A DNA stretch of 64,000 nt from the NCBI GenBank assembly GCA_907163375.1, contig CAJQUW010000614.1, positions 372,001-436,000 of the forward strand, given 5' to 3'. Below the pieces are notes generated by a model. The model made no database searches. It was not told the DNA's origin and saw only the letters and a list, made by a program, of their open reading frames with translations. Shown one piece after another: positions 58,101 to 61,869 of this stretch (positions are counted from its first letter, which is position 1; every line of letters starts with the position of its first letter). The translations under genes and the position numbers were made by a program. The DNA comes from Prostheceraeus crozeri. Lineage: Eukaryota > Platyhelminthes > Polycladida > Euryleptidae.

Positions 58101-58150
58101 TGTTGGTGATATATTGCAAATGGATATTCGAAATAGGAAACTGAATCCAT
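9663..58150 (-). CDS. HERC1: HERC1-like giant E3 ubiquitin ligase, N-terminal half, 17 exons (gene continues left of window)
   Basis: Large HERC proteins are cytosolic and membrane-associated ubiquitin ligases with RCC1-like (RLD) domains and a C-terminal HECT domain; HERC1 alone carries a SPRY domain. Seventeen minus-strand exons join with consistent phase into about 2,478 codons. Landmarks match vertebrate HERC1 as I remember it, in order: an N-terminal KRLLVLQRVF-like helix (exon 1), RCC1 repeats (exons 3-5), an LMDVLPGY...ELDWPL...LGRL block (exon 8), an LPHSVSLQVMAAFCGLD block (exon 12), a block ending FLLHALSLPFDKAMLDLVL (exon 13), and SPRY near residue 2,020-2,140 (exon 15), close to its position in human HERC1. 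HERC2 shares several blocks but lacks SPRY, so HERC1 is preferred. The last exon ends in phase 1, so the gene continues leftward. WD40, second RLD and HECT domains are absent from the window. Identity rests on remembered sequences, not a search. Confidence 0.85.
10153..12034. other. Intron 16, with a possible old inverted-repeat element
   Basis: Non-coding intron. Bases 10601-10645 (GGGATTAATGACGGG then TGGGATTCATTGTTTTT) recur imperfectly inverted at about 11305-11346, which could be the ends of a decayed ~750-bp element. No transposase fragment and no target duplication were seen. The rest holds nothing I recognise. Confidence 0.45.
12035..12559 (-). CDS. HERC1: HERC1-like exon 16 (residues 2141-2315), post-SPRY region
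   Basis: Acceptor TGTCTCTTCAG and donor GCTAAG|GTGAGT, exactly 175 codons in phase 0. TELPADPFLLADQLLDAIYH corresponds to HERC1 DLLPGDPICSPVAAVLAEA directly after SPRY. VRGVLLGVFPHT with a following basic strand fits the HERC1 LLGVVKEGSTSAKVQWDEA segment. Less conserved than exon 15. Confidence 0.83.
12560..14968. other. Intron 15, no recognised feature
   Basis: AT-rich intron of about 2.4 kb. Short ORFs on both strands lack recognisable domains and splice context. No repeat or mobile element was identified by eye. Confidence 0.5.
14969..15332 (-). CDS. HERC1: HERC1-like exon 15 (residues 2019-2140), SPRY domain
   Basis: Acceptor TTTTCATAG and donor GATACG|GTAAGC. SGLWEIRVEV followed by VTLGLCLTPAP is a SPRY beta-strand pair. 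RSGNIG, the GSTVTILLDADQGQFGV strand and the final IIELATEGDTVSI follow HERC1 YSGNLYHNG, ITCVLDMEARTISFG and VMFYSSNPGEKVKI. The usual F.kNG turn is degraded. SPRY here separates HERC1 from HERC2. Confidence 0.86.
15681..16349 (-). CDS. HERC1: HERC1-like exon 14 (residues 1796-2018)
   Basis: Acceptor CATCTTTGCAG and donor AGTGG|GTGAGT. HRFWFEALLKILSRQSLPYP then YLLRMLMLP aligns with the HERC1/HERC2 block SPKWTEVLLNIASQK and LLALHVLEAVLP just upstream of the SPRY domain. A charged patch (KEDARGEEDVSMEDFPPIF) leads into SPRY, where HERC1 has EVSFDPEKAQ. Confidence 0.9.
16350..17698. other. Intron 13, no recognised feature
   Basis: AT-rich intron of about 1.35 kb with no recognisable exon, repeat or mobile element. 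The neighbouring intron 14 (15333-15680) is only 348 bp and also plain. Confidence 0.5.
17699..18063 (-). CDS. HERC1: HERC1-like exon 13 (residues 1675-1795)
   Basis: Acceptor ACGAATAG and donor TTCCAG|GTGAGA. QHRLMAFLLHALSLPFDKAM then DLVLLSGILDLLKDI aligns with HERC1 QQRLLLVTVFALSVHYQPVD and AITTGLLNVLSQL, an armadillo-like helical stretch. The intron before it is 10.5 kb, the longest seen in the gene. Confidence 0.88.
18460..19205. repeat. 25-bp minisatellite in intron 12
   Basis: About 28 imperfect units of GAACCTCCTTACACCTGTCG plus TCAGG. Variants (TTTATACC, CATATCCC, GTGAGGG) alternate in blocks, suggesting higher-order duplication. The period is 25 bp with occasional 26-bp units, so the open frames across it (for example 18437-18775) are incidental. 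There are no spacers, so it is not a CRISPR array. Confidence 0.95.
19605..19745 (-). mobile_element. tRNA-derived SINE fragment
   Basis: On the minus strand an A-box-like TGGTCTTGTGGTCAGAG (about 19700-19718) is followed at tRNA spacing by a B box GGTTCGAAC (19656-19664). A non-tRNA tail then runs through GGCCGAAACATGTCTC. It lacks an acceptor stem and flanking tRNA structure, so it is a SINE rather than a tRNA gene. Confidence 0.65.
20065..20764. mobile_element. Non-autonomous TIR element (ACAGGCATGGGATT ends), 700 bp
   Basis: Perfect 14-bp terminal inverted repeats ACAGGCATGGGATT start at 20065 and end at 20764. They are flanked by a possible 4-bp target duplication TTAT on each side. GCCGGAATTTT-like subterminal motifs occur at both ends. 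Inside, the minus-strand ORF ending at 20424 encodes a Lys/Arg-rich C-terminal tail (KKMSSKILKRALKKHTSSLA), probably the last part of a lost transposase. The superfamily is not assigned. Confidence 0.75.
21395..22365 (-). mobile_element. CR1/Jockey-type LINE remnant (reverse transcriptase and C-terminal region)
   Basis: Reading leftward, fragments in several frames give IIALDISKVFDEICNQG (RT LDISKAFD block), a QITILGPNIFLLYINDA block (RT GSILGP.LFLLYIND), LGLAVTNDSSWKPYIQFVSK (the 'LGV.ld..lsW..Hi..v.kk' block), and RRDVTSLSLFYRYYLDRNSS, typical of the CR1/Jockey C-terminus. Multiple stops and frame changes show an old inactive copy. It lacks the 5' part and YADD is not evident. Confidence 0.78.
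22366..23980. other. Part of intron 12, no recognised feature
   Basis: AT-rich intronic DNA. I found no exon with both splice sites and family similarity, and no identifiable repeat. It may contain further decayed upstream LINE sequence that is too degraded to read. Confidence 0.4.
23980..24560. repeat. Diverged tandem repeat with ~145-bp period
   Basis: The landmark ATGATCAACCAAAAT occurs at about 24073 and 24216 and as GTGATCGACCAAATATT at about 24363, a spacing of 143-147 bp. Each is followed some 30 bp later by GACAGGTAGYAGC-like sequence. Units are strongly diverged, so the array is old. Confidence 0.6.
24560..26246. other. Part of intron 12; shared repeat near 26010-26095
   Basis: Mostly unidentified. 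Bases about 26010-26095 (ATGACATGAAGAGGAACCAGG then TAGAACTCGGTAGACG) resemble 44195-44285 (CTGACAAGAAGAGGAACTTGG then TAGAATTCGACAGACG). The same interspersed family therefore appears in introns 12 and 5. Confidence 0.45.
26249..27483 (-). mobile_element. Tc1-type DNA transposon, decayed, 1,235 bp with TA target duplication
   Basis: Terminal inverted repeats of about 26 bp (CAGTCCGTTTCATAAAAAGT then GGATCA; the other end CAGATTGTTTCATAAAAAAT then GGATCA) are each flanked by TA. Minus-strand transposase fragments show the DDE triad context: WSDEASVRL, WLFMDDNATCHRS and WPARSPDLNHIENV. After DDNATCHRS the frame changes, and the N-terminal DNA-binding half is not readable, so it is inactive. 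The element lies in intron 12. Confidence 0.9.
27881..28021. repeat. Inverted repeat with 39-bp arms
   Basis: Bases 27881-27919 (GGTGGTTTTGTTATAATTAA then TGTAGTTGAATACACTAC) are matched in reverse complement by 27983-28021, with a loop of about 63 bp. It lies directly next to the SINE inverted pair at 28031-28510, forming a composite fold-back region. Confidence 0.9.
28031..28510. repeat. Inverted pair of tRNA-derived SINE copies, 193-bp arms
   Basis: Bases 28031-28223 and 28318-28510 are reverse complements of equal length with few differences, separated by 94 bp. In the right arm (plus strand), GCGTGGCCTGGTGAAGAAGG is an A-box-like segment at about 28371-28390 and GGTTCGATTCC at 28418-28428 is a B box, so each arm is a tRNA-headed SINE. 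The pair ends 70 bp downstream of the exon 12 donor. In the transcript it would form a long duplex. Confidence 0.88.
28581..29131 (-). CDS. HERC1: HERC1-like exon 12 (residues 1491-1674)
   Basis: Acceptor CATCTGCAG and strong donor AATAAG|GTAAGT. It begins with a basic segment (KRRCRRLDFNRRQQR), passes through an acidic one (EEKEYSDDEEVVD), and ends with SLPHSVSLQVMAAFCGLD. That last block aligns with HERC1 LLTSVRLQFLAGCFGLG and fixes the register. The long opposite-strand ORF at 28564-28980 is its shadow. Confidence 0.88.
29178..29726. mobile_element. Old hAT (Charlie-like) non-autonomous element
   Basis: The left end CAGTGGTTCTCAAACTTTTC and the inverted right end CATGGATTCTCAAGCTAGGG then TGCGTGAACTCCC are typical of hAT elements of the CAGTGGTTCTCAA class. 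The 8-bp target duplication is no longer recognisable and there is no coding capacity. It begins 47 bp upstream of the exon 12 acceptor, within intron 11. Confidence 0.6.
29727..32045. other. Rest of intron 11, no recognised feature
   Basis: AT-rich intron. A small perfect stem CCCCATC/GATGGGG sits near 30577-30596. No exon or mobile element was identified. Short ORFs (for example near 31600-31790) lack recognisable domains. Confidence 0.45.
32046..32335 (-). CDS. HERC1: HERC1-like exon 11 (residues 1394-1490)
   Basis: Acceptor TATTCAAAGTCAG. The product contains VLWEDIAWDSAWNSKGPDAL and a basic, Ser-rich end (SNKRSSSANRMRTG). No GT donor restores the phase needed by exon 12, but the GC donor AACAG|GCAAGA at 32046 does. 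A GT-type alternative further left (CAT|GTAAAT) would break the frame. Confidence 0.75.
32452..32572 (-). CDS. HERC1: HERC1-like exon 10 (residues 1354-1393)
   Basis: Acceptor TCCCTTGCAG and donor GAAAG|GTAATT. The encoded helix (AHRVLDVVTNCVLTVALEF) aligns with HERC1 SLLDTVSRFVLAALLKHTNL. It is separated from exon 11 by the shortest intron of the gene, 116 bp. Confidence 0.78.
32573..34285. other. Intron 9, no recognised feature
   Basis: AT-rich intron of about 1.7 kb without identifiable exon, repeat or mobile element. Intron 10 (32336-32451) is only 116 bp. Confidence 0.5.
34286..34384 (-). CDS. HERC1: HERC1-like exon 9 (residues 1321-1353)
   Basis: A 99-nt exon with a strong acceptor (CTCATTTCAG) and a strong donor (ATGA|GTAAGTG). 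It encodes FGMFIDENLDSPLTELIDDD followed by a basic end. It is short and only weakly informative. It is accepted because both splice sites are good and the phase links exon 8 to exon 10. Confidence 0.72.
34465..35013 (+). CDS. Unidentified 182-codon ORF inside intron 8 (doubtful)
   Basis: An ATG-started open frame of 182 codons on the strand opposite to the HERC1-like gene. In DNA this AT-rich, a run this long without stops is unusual. However, the strand is pyrimidine-rich, which suppresses stops, and I see no domain, signal peptide or repeat. It reads as Leu/Ser/His/Phe-rich with no clear family. Listed as a possibility, not a confirmed gene. Confidence 0.15.
   Translation: MIEYNTRDVTRLSTVVSLVDDCLFANAPFYRQHLTAPHRSATAFLSPLKSIFTLALLSIHTDGILKQGRFIPKILRPIFILQNFVFPKCSDLSSGTNTCSFILLLSSPHLSNMNCAGFPTRLGFLFDSFFHMLQFKIQHFELNNSNSHHFISSLIFTAFQQLVIQIWRHDHGESIHIAHSRH
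35416..35541 (+). CDS. Mini-ORF with signal peptide, left copy (41 residues)
   Basis: The frame begins MLLLLILFLYTVHAQHFSIA: a short n-region, a strong hydrophobic core and a V-H-A|Q cleavage site typical of secreted precursors. It ends after 41 residues. TTTTCAG precedes the ATG by 36 nt, and CAG|GTACAAAAG within the frame could be a donor, so this may be the first coding exon of a small secreted peptide gene. No family recognised. Confidence 0.35.
   Translation: MLLLLILFLYTVHAQHFSIAIRQSSSGTKEFLLMLVRSLNV
35804..35956 (-). CDS. Mini-ORF with signal peptide, right copy (50 residues)
   Basis: Inverted copy of the 35416-35541 ORF, on the same strand as the HERC1-like gene. It starts MLLFLILFLYTVHAQNFSIA and follows the left copy through GTKEFLL. 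It then reads into the 73-bp insert and ends in a different, hydrophobic tail (YFLLLTSAFPPW). The two first-30-residue blocks differ at only two residues. Function unknown. Confidence 0.3.
   Translation of the reverse strand: MLLFLILFLYTVHAQNFSIAIRQSSSGTKEFLLVLVLTYFLLLTSAFPPW
36042..36630 (-). CDS. HERC1: HERC1-like exon 8 (residues 1125-1320), conserved HERC1 core block
   Basis: This is the best family match in the window. GLMDVLPGYAG, ELDWPLF, FELQRVVGFMLGRL and WFDRGLLINGLRTNI follow the vertebrate HERC1 order (LLDLLPPL, ELQWPL, DLERTIALLIGRC, WMKTPLFSDGVEM). The acceptor is CTATTCACAG. The donor is uncertain: TTAA|GTGACA at 36042 keeps phase with exon 9, and the frame stays open to 36001. 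An inverted duplication begins 44 bp beyond the exon. Confidence 0.85.
36631..37699. other. Left part of intron 7, no confirmed feature
   Basis: Intronic DNA between exon 8 and the LINE remnant. The plus-strand sequence near 37470-37600 (GIKKREGQEHGG-like, WRQRRRY) vaguely recalls the basic C-terminus of some LINE proteins, but it is too degraded to call. Confidence 0.35.
37700..39150 (-). mobile_element. LINE remnant (RTE-like reverse transcriptase), decayed
   Basis: Reading leftward on the minus strand, separated fragments follow the order of a LINE reverse transcriptase: VHNIYDGYNATLLPSSIWFP, then IAYAVRQGCVLSTQ (the 'GVRQGCvLSP' block) with FGMKEAI, then SIEKVNLFTYLRSTVISSDG ('v..FtYLGS.is.dG'), then a W-containing tail. 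Frames change often and the FADD box is not intact, so it is an old dead copy. It ends about 100 bp from the exon 7 donor. Confidence 0.65.
39246..39692 (-). CDS. HERC1: HERC1-like exon 7 (residues 976-1124), helical region
   Basis: Acceptor CATTATTCAG and donor TTGAAG|GTGAGA give exactly 149 codons in phase 0. The product is helical and rich in Leu/Val/Arg (for example LLVRLIQKVVTQASHLI, EIVNRIVLALKSSSVGQ). It lies where HERC1 has its helices before the ELQWPL block. No catalytic motif is visible. Confidence 0.85.
39693..40702. other. Intron 6, no recognised feature
   Basis: AT-rich intron of about 1.0 kb with no identifiable repeat, exon or mobile element. Confidence 0.5.
40703..41142 (-). 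CDS. HERC1: HERC1-like exon 6 (residues 829-975), helical region
   Basis: The donor CTTTCT|GTAAGT is clear. Phase requires the second AG of CTTTAGAG as acceptor; using the first AG would make a stop codon across the junction with the preferred exon 5 donor. The protein is alpha-helical, and AFNLVKDIHSQMKSEECWWEKLP fits the HERC1 block after RLD1 where vertebrates have LRERMELLHSLLPQG. Confidence 0.78.
41143..43072. other. Left part of intron 5, no recognised feature
   Basis: About 1.9 kb of AT-rich intron. Short ORFs on both strands (for example 42357-42551, 42837-43049) show no domain. No repeat identified. Confidence 0.45.
43081..44047. mobile_element. hAT-type MITE, 967 bp, with 8-bp target duplication
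   Basis: Perfect 17-bp terminal inverted repeats TAGGGATGTGCCGATAT lie at both ends, with many CCGATA/TATCGG subterminal motifs. Flanks CTGAAAAT (43073-43080) and CTTAAAAT (44048-44055) match at 7 of 8 positions, as expected for a hAT target duplication. There is no transposase frame. It lies in intron 5. Confidence 0.93.
44056..44469. other. Right part of intron 5, with a shared interspersed repeat
   Basis: Bases about 44195-44285 resemble 26010-26095 in intron 12 (a GAAGAGGAAC...GGTAGAA...GACAG block). Nothing else identified. Confidence 0.4.
44470..44811 (-). CDS. HERC1: HERC1-like exon 5 (residues 715-828), end of RCC1-like domain 1 and acidic linker
   Basis: Acceptor TTGTTTTCAG; donor best placed at TTGCT|GTAAGA. 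The exon ends the RLD with THASVSGTHFLAWSREED, matching the 'isaGtSHslaWt' closure of HERC RLDs, and continues into an acidic run (EEDEEEEVGAD) and a helical region. The donor is chosen because it keeps phase with exon 6; neighbouring GTs are possible. Confidence 0.82.
45614..46456 (+). mobile_element. Internally deleted Tc1/mariner (IS630-superfamily) element, 843 bp
   Basis: Ends CAGGGTGTTTCAGTTGATCT and (inverted) CAGGCTATTTCAGTCGATAT are each flanked by TA. Plus-strand fragments give DLTNVEIAKIVASITFNCEK (helix-turn-helix region), QRQVSPATVNRILKEDCLRP, and then in another frame NFSDEATFHVTGFINEHNA, the first catalytic Asp region of this transposase family. The second and third catalytic residues are missing with the deleted C-terminus. 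It lies in intron 4. Confidence 0.78.
46457..47504. other. Left part of intron 4 with a short repeated motif
   Basis: TTTAGAAACCGGCCGACACA near 46510 and TTTAGAAACTGGCCACTGGC near 47141, each followed by GGAAAAATAAATWA, are related repeats about 630 bp apart. A 65-codon ORF at 46902-47099 lies between them and has no recognised domain. They may be the edges of one decayed element, but I cannot place it in a family. Confidence 0.4.
47505..47955 (-). CDS. HERC1: HERC1-like exon 4 (residues 565-714), RCC1-like domain 1, middle
   Basis: Acceptor TTCTCTGACAG and donor TATG|GTGAGT. It encodes further RCC1-type blades: QVSCSTYHTVVLLEDGSVWT, RVAAAGDLSLILTESHHLLV and GMAAGPNTIIVMTYG. Each keeps the internal 'aG..h...L...G.v' pattern of RCC1 repeats but not the WG..N..GQLG turn. 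One base is left over for exon 5. Confidence 0.88.
49014..49157. repeat. Palindromic hairpin element, ~70-bp arms
   Basis: Bases 49014-49081 (containing TAATAATATTTCATTGACAG then AAAATAATCTAAGTCGAGAT) are matched in reverse complement by 49089-49157, with an 8-bp loop and few mismatches. It is a fold-back MITE-like unit. It ends 114 bp downstream of the exon 3 donor. Confidence 0.93.
49271..49763 (-). CDS. HERC1: HERC1-like exon 3 (residues 400-564), RCC1-like domain 1, first part
   Basis: Acceptor TGTTTTTCAG and donor ATGAAG|GTAGGT. The exon holds RCC1-type blades: YGKTFLLTTDGHVFVTSG, HVLALTADGAVYSSGCGEHG and SAAVTRDGSLYTWGSNDYGQ, the last being a canonical RCC1 repeat signature near residues 533-556. 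In HERC1 this domain has been linked to ARF/Rab GTPases. The blades are poorly conserved compared with vertebrates. Confidence 0.92.
50415..50593 (-). CDS. HERC1: HERC1-like exon 2 (residues 341-399)
   Basis: Acceptor TTTTTTCAG and donor AATCAG|GTAAGC bound a 179-nt open segment that enters in phase 0 and leaves two bases, which exon 3 completes. It encodes a Ser/Gly-rich low-complexity stretch (residues such as CHNGSSESGSS) leading into the first RCC1-like domain. Vertebrate HERC1 has a comparable variable linker here. Confidence 0.8.
50594..51954. other. Left part of intron 1, no recognised feature
   Basis: AT-rich intronic DNA between exon 2 and the Harbinger element. No exon or repeat identified. 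Confidence 0.45.
52351..52914 (+). CDS. Harbinger accessory Myb/SANT-like protein (187 residues)
   Basis: Harbinger elements encode a trihelix/Myb-like partner that helps the transposase reach the nucleus and bind DNA. Residues about 28-115 (ELLENENEILVDILKTYPVL, then KKGKAIAQVCTSMTQLLGR, then KMIKKIANLKMRVKNK) have the helical spacing of such a domain. The C-terminal part holds a basic KRKKKD stretch. The frame looks intact. An earlier or later Met is possible (codons 14 and 19 are Met). Confidence 0.7.
   Translation: MSSFVGRLPFIRSMHFSEMSTASTAELLENENEILVDILKTYPVLLDKSNTPQQKSKKGKAIAQVCTSMTQLLGRPIDKEKMIKKIANLKMRVKNKSDRNKTGNKPINLLKWERNLLNLLMHDENPTFACLEGAVSAGFESSMENLPEYSCSAKSSVTGKRKKKDLAGENPETKNLNNTELHCLTSA
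53350..53646 (+). CDS. Unidentified 98-codon ORF inside the Harbinger element
   Basis: Open frame between the Myb-like gene and the transposase, on the Myb strand. No recognised domain. It could be a chance ORF or the opposite-strand shadow of lost transposase sequence. Confidence 0.2.
   Translation: MEFKLLTDKLYIDHCLRSVESHMSTTYKIERTSRCDAENVHIIPHVGKYVSLKNNVTCHLTITAESRHLSITHETYEDGLIRGQRIFMQAFTRFKNLN
54240..54810 (-). pseudogene. HARBI1-type transposase, broken N-terminal half
   Basis: Reading leftward: RSRRIFNQCREVASSRYKAL, then KVEITLRYLANPGFQTHIAE and TGFHQCTVSRTI (the HARBI1 'L.fLat.gf...a..fgvs.stvsr.v' helix-turn-helix). In a different frame it continues with FPVNAAEKRKAKVSWF, GFHRVYRSTDCTHIRIDKP (first catalytic Asp block) and DEYINPQRN. 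At least two frame changes are present, and the rest of the DDE domain is not readable. Confidence 0.8.
55138..57130. other. Right part of intron 1, no recognised feature
   Basis: About 2 kb of AT-rich intron between the Harbinger element and exon 1. No repeat, exon or mobile element was identified by eye. Confidence 0.45.
57131..58150 (-). CDS. HERC1: HERC1-like exon 1 (residues 1-340), start codon
   Basis: Longest exon of the gene, ending at donor TCG|GTGAGA in phase 0. Residues 79-122 (AFLKEMLIAQRQLC then RRLLISRRVFLAIVQEY) match the HERC1 N-terminal block that reads ALLSSQLALAKMVC and KRLLVLQRVFYALSNKY in vertebrates. Residues 276-288 (GGLVDIMEWIMAC) match RGSLRYLLEWIEMA. The first Met at 58148-58150 gives an N-terminus about as long as the vertebrate one, so I take it as the start. 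A TTTCAG acceptor-like site lies 9 nt upstream, so an untranslated 5' exon further right is possible. Confidence 0.88.
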
Positions 58151-61100
58151 TTCGATGATCTGAAATGTAGACGGATGATCATCGTTATCAATATTTGTAA
58201 TACTGTATTACAGATGGTTATGACTAGATAGAGCTTAGAAATTCATCTATGTTTATTCAATATTCTATATGAAATGATGATTTAATATTGTAAGGCGTAA
58301 GCTTTTCTTCACCTTAAATTGTCACTAAAAATTGATGAGTGCTCTAAATTTGAAAAGCGGTTTCGAAATAGAAGAAGATTCACTAATTAACGGTTAAAGC
58401 GCACATGTAAGTATATCAATTAATTCGAGGTATATGATGCAATATAAATTCCAAGAACACTTGATCAAACATCAAAACTTGACTATAACGAAGTAATAAT
58501 TGAAGAACATGCGCAGAAGAAATGTCACAATTGATTTAAACAACAGGCATTTTCTAAAACTCGTATTTTGTAGACTGAACAGCATCCTGGAAATTTTTAA
58601 CGTCAGTTCTTTTCACTGAAGTGCTCTAGCTGAAAAGTAGGATAATAGACTAACAGCCTCTCCATTTTAGCTTCAGCTCTGCCCACAGCATTTCTAGAAA
58701 TCTTTGAAGTTATACATGTACATAGAAAGCCCATAAATTATTATCAGTGCATGCGAATAGGTCTATTAAATGGGGCCATTCGATCAATGCAGTTGATCAC
58801 AATCAGAGAAGTCGTCAAGGAGTCTTTGTGGACGAAAGGACAATTTTCAAGCGGTGGAGTCAAGCATTGCTTAAGCACCAGTTGGAGTGTCTCTTCATGT
58901 AGAGTGACTCTAAGGACGTATTTCTAGCACAATTCAAATTACATTTCTTAAAAATATATCCGTACAGACCATCCTTATTTCAGGTCTAAAACTGATCTTA
59001 ACCCTAAACTACAAGGAAATGAGATATCTCTTTTAGAAAAATACATGAGAAGTACAGGAATTATCCGAGAAAAGGTAAAAATAAGATTTCCGGGCTGTAA
59101 CAAAGAATTTTTTTAGAAATACAGTTGAACTTCATAATCGAATTCCCAGAGCTGTGTCCTTACTGAGAACTGAATTTTTCCCAAATCCAAAGGAGAAATG
59201 TCGCTTGACTTTTATAAGCAAATGGAACCAAACTCTATAGAAAGTAAACCATTAAGGGCATCCATAGCAATCACAGATGTTGTTCTCTATCTATCTACGC
59301 GTGCATGGTATTAATAAACGTTAATATGTTAGTGCATATTGCATGCAAGTGCTATCTATATATCAAATACAATTTCCTAGATGTTGATAACATAATATCA
59401 ATGGAAAATTGAGCAGAAACCTAAAACATCTTCGATCTGTTCACGTGCGTTGACAAGGTTAGCGAAAATAAACTTCTATGTCCGACGTAAATGTCAACAG
59501 TTGATGCGAAGGTAATAAAAATGCTGATTAATCATAATATATCATGATAATTACTAAGCATAGATGGGAAGTAAACAATATGGATGGAAAATACATTGAG
59601 AATAATTTTTGCAGAAACAAGTTTTCAATGTTCATCTATCCAAACTTCTCTCTTTTGATGAATGATGTGTAACGAACATCCAAATAAAATGAAAGCGTCT
59701 ATTTCCATACCTGGGTAGAGAAACAAAACCCGCTTTATGTTATGGCATAATCCATACATTACTCATGTAGGCATATTTAAGATGATGTCGGTACTTGGGT
59801 AGTGCTAATTTCAACTAACAAAGGAAAAAGAGTGGGCTTCCTGCAAGTTGCATTGATAGCCTGACAAACATTATAAACTCAGTCATATGATGACAAATAT
59901 AAACTTTTCTGACATTCTTCTTGCAGAAGCACCTTTCAGGATGGGAATATCAGCTTTCATTTAAGCGAATGGTATGTCCGTGCTTTATCTGTTAGATTAT
60001 TAAAATGTGCTTATTTAGAAGCAATAGTAGTAAAGTTTTTTAGCTATTACTTTCATCCATTTACTTTAGGAAGATTCTTGAAAAACGATGAAAATTATTC
60101 ATCCAGCTTTGTTGGCTTTTCTCAATCAGCGATTGTATTAACACAAGCTATTCTTCAGCCGCTTCCAGCATTGAAAGGCCATGCTGAAAAATTTGCAGGG
60201 AAAATCTTAAATTTCTCATTACCAATAACAAGTGAGCGATTGACCGCTTGAAAGTGTGGCCCCTTACTTTCAGAAACACTATACTTGGGCTTCAGACCGC
60301 GGTTCTCGACTGAATGACATATCTTACTTCATCAACCTACAGACTTGCAGCTTCATTTGGACATTTTCCTTTTCTCTTTTCTCACGTTCAAATTTTGCTA
60401 TGTATGACCGATGTGATTTTCTTCCCAATACGAATGTACAATGATCATCGATGGGTACCAAAAGAGGCACGACAAACGCTTTCGATCCATCCTAAGTTGC
60501 TCTAATTGAGTGACTCGTCAACGACGTTCTTTGACTGACAGTACTAATTCTCGACTCCGAGAACGAGCACCCCACGTCACTGTTGACATGTGCAAGTACG
60601 AGCGCTTAAGCCGACATTTTAGTCTTTTCGAGGTGAGGCATTTAGCTTTTCCATTAAAAGTTTTCAGTTGAATTTTTTGACTCCAAAAAAGTCTATCGGC
60701 AATTATATATTGTCAGTCAATTGAATGTACAGAACTGCTCTAAGTATGAGCAAAACCTAGCCATCGGAAATACAGTCAGTGGCGAAGGGACCCAACGAAT
60801 CATTTACAGAAATTAAGCGTGATGTATGACGCCCTGCGAATACTACCACATTGAAGAATGGAGTAAGACATTAACCCATCTGGGTTTCAAAAGAATCCAG
60901 GTTCATCTCGATCTATCCAGAATTGCTTCATGATCTCATGAAATCCCATGGATTGTCATACACGAGTTCTTGCTGTTTCAGTGATGCAGATTTCGATTGA
61001 GGCTTTTTAGGTCTCTAAAGTTAGAACATCGATTTTATAACAAACTTCCTATTACTTCCATACAGCATGTTCATTAATTGAAAAGACGATGCATATTCCA

Positions 61101-61850
61101 ATTCTTGAAAAAATATAGGAATTGTAAGATTTTTTGTGGAAATAATGGATTTTCATAGCGTTCCTGCATTATTACAGTGAAAATATGATCAGTTGAAGGC
61201 CTACAGTTGCTACCTTACATCAAACAAAAATTGTACTGATATTACAAATGCAACATATACAATGTGCGGTGTGGTCGTGTGTATAAGTGATTAAAGATTA
61301 CACAAGCTTTAGTAAGTCTGCAGTGCCCATAATGAACCACTTTGAACGGTTAATTGTTTTAAAAAGACTTGTTGTCGCATAATTAACTATCATTCTAGAG
61401 CATCCGTTCAGAATCTATTCATGATCCTTTTTTTATTGTTAACTCGATTGCGACACATAATCAAGCAAGTATACACATGCTAAATCGATGAATGAGCAAA
61501 ACAGTTCGCCAGCTGGCGGAAATGTTGAAAACAATTTCTGTCAAACTTAAAAAATCCGCTAAAACTGAAGGATTGGCGGAAAGCCCCTGGTCACTACTAT
61601 AAACCATTTGCACCTTCATTTCGATTAAGGGCCAAACTTAAGACTTAATTAATTAAGGGCCAGACTTAAAATATGATTGATTGACGGAAAACTTTCTTTT
61701 AATGCATATAAAATATCTTCTTTCTTACTATATATATTACTACTTTATCTGATTGTGATTTAATAAACAATGTACATGTACATCCGAATTCATAGAAATA
61801 TAGAACTTATCCGGACATATCGGACTTTTAAATGATTCCTACATTTCTAA
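58151..61850. other. Region upstream of the HERC1-like start codon
   Basis: This should contain the promoter and any 5' untranslated exon, but I cannot point to either. The plus-strand sequence near 59110-59240 (LHNRIPRAVSLLRTEFFPNP) faintly resembles LINE C-termini. An open frame without an ATG at 59913-60251 (112 codons) is preceded by an acceptor-like TTCTTCTTGCAG. It has no recognisable family and is likely chance. No host gene is supported here. Confidence 0.4.
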
Positions 61851-61869
61851 AGTAAAAAATTGGTCTTAT

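Noticed and set aside
9663-58150. HERC2 or MYCBP2 as the identity of the large gene
   Set aside because: MYCBP2 lacks these helical blocks and has PHR domains that are not seen. HERC2 shares several blocks but has no SPRY domain, while exon 15 reads as SPRY at the HERC1 position.
9663-58150. HECT catalytic domain, WD40 repeats and second RCC1-like domain
   Set aside because: Searched for by eye in all minus-strand frames and not found. The gene runs off the left edge before reaching them.
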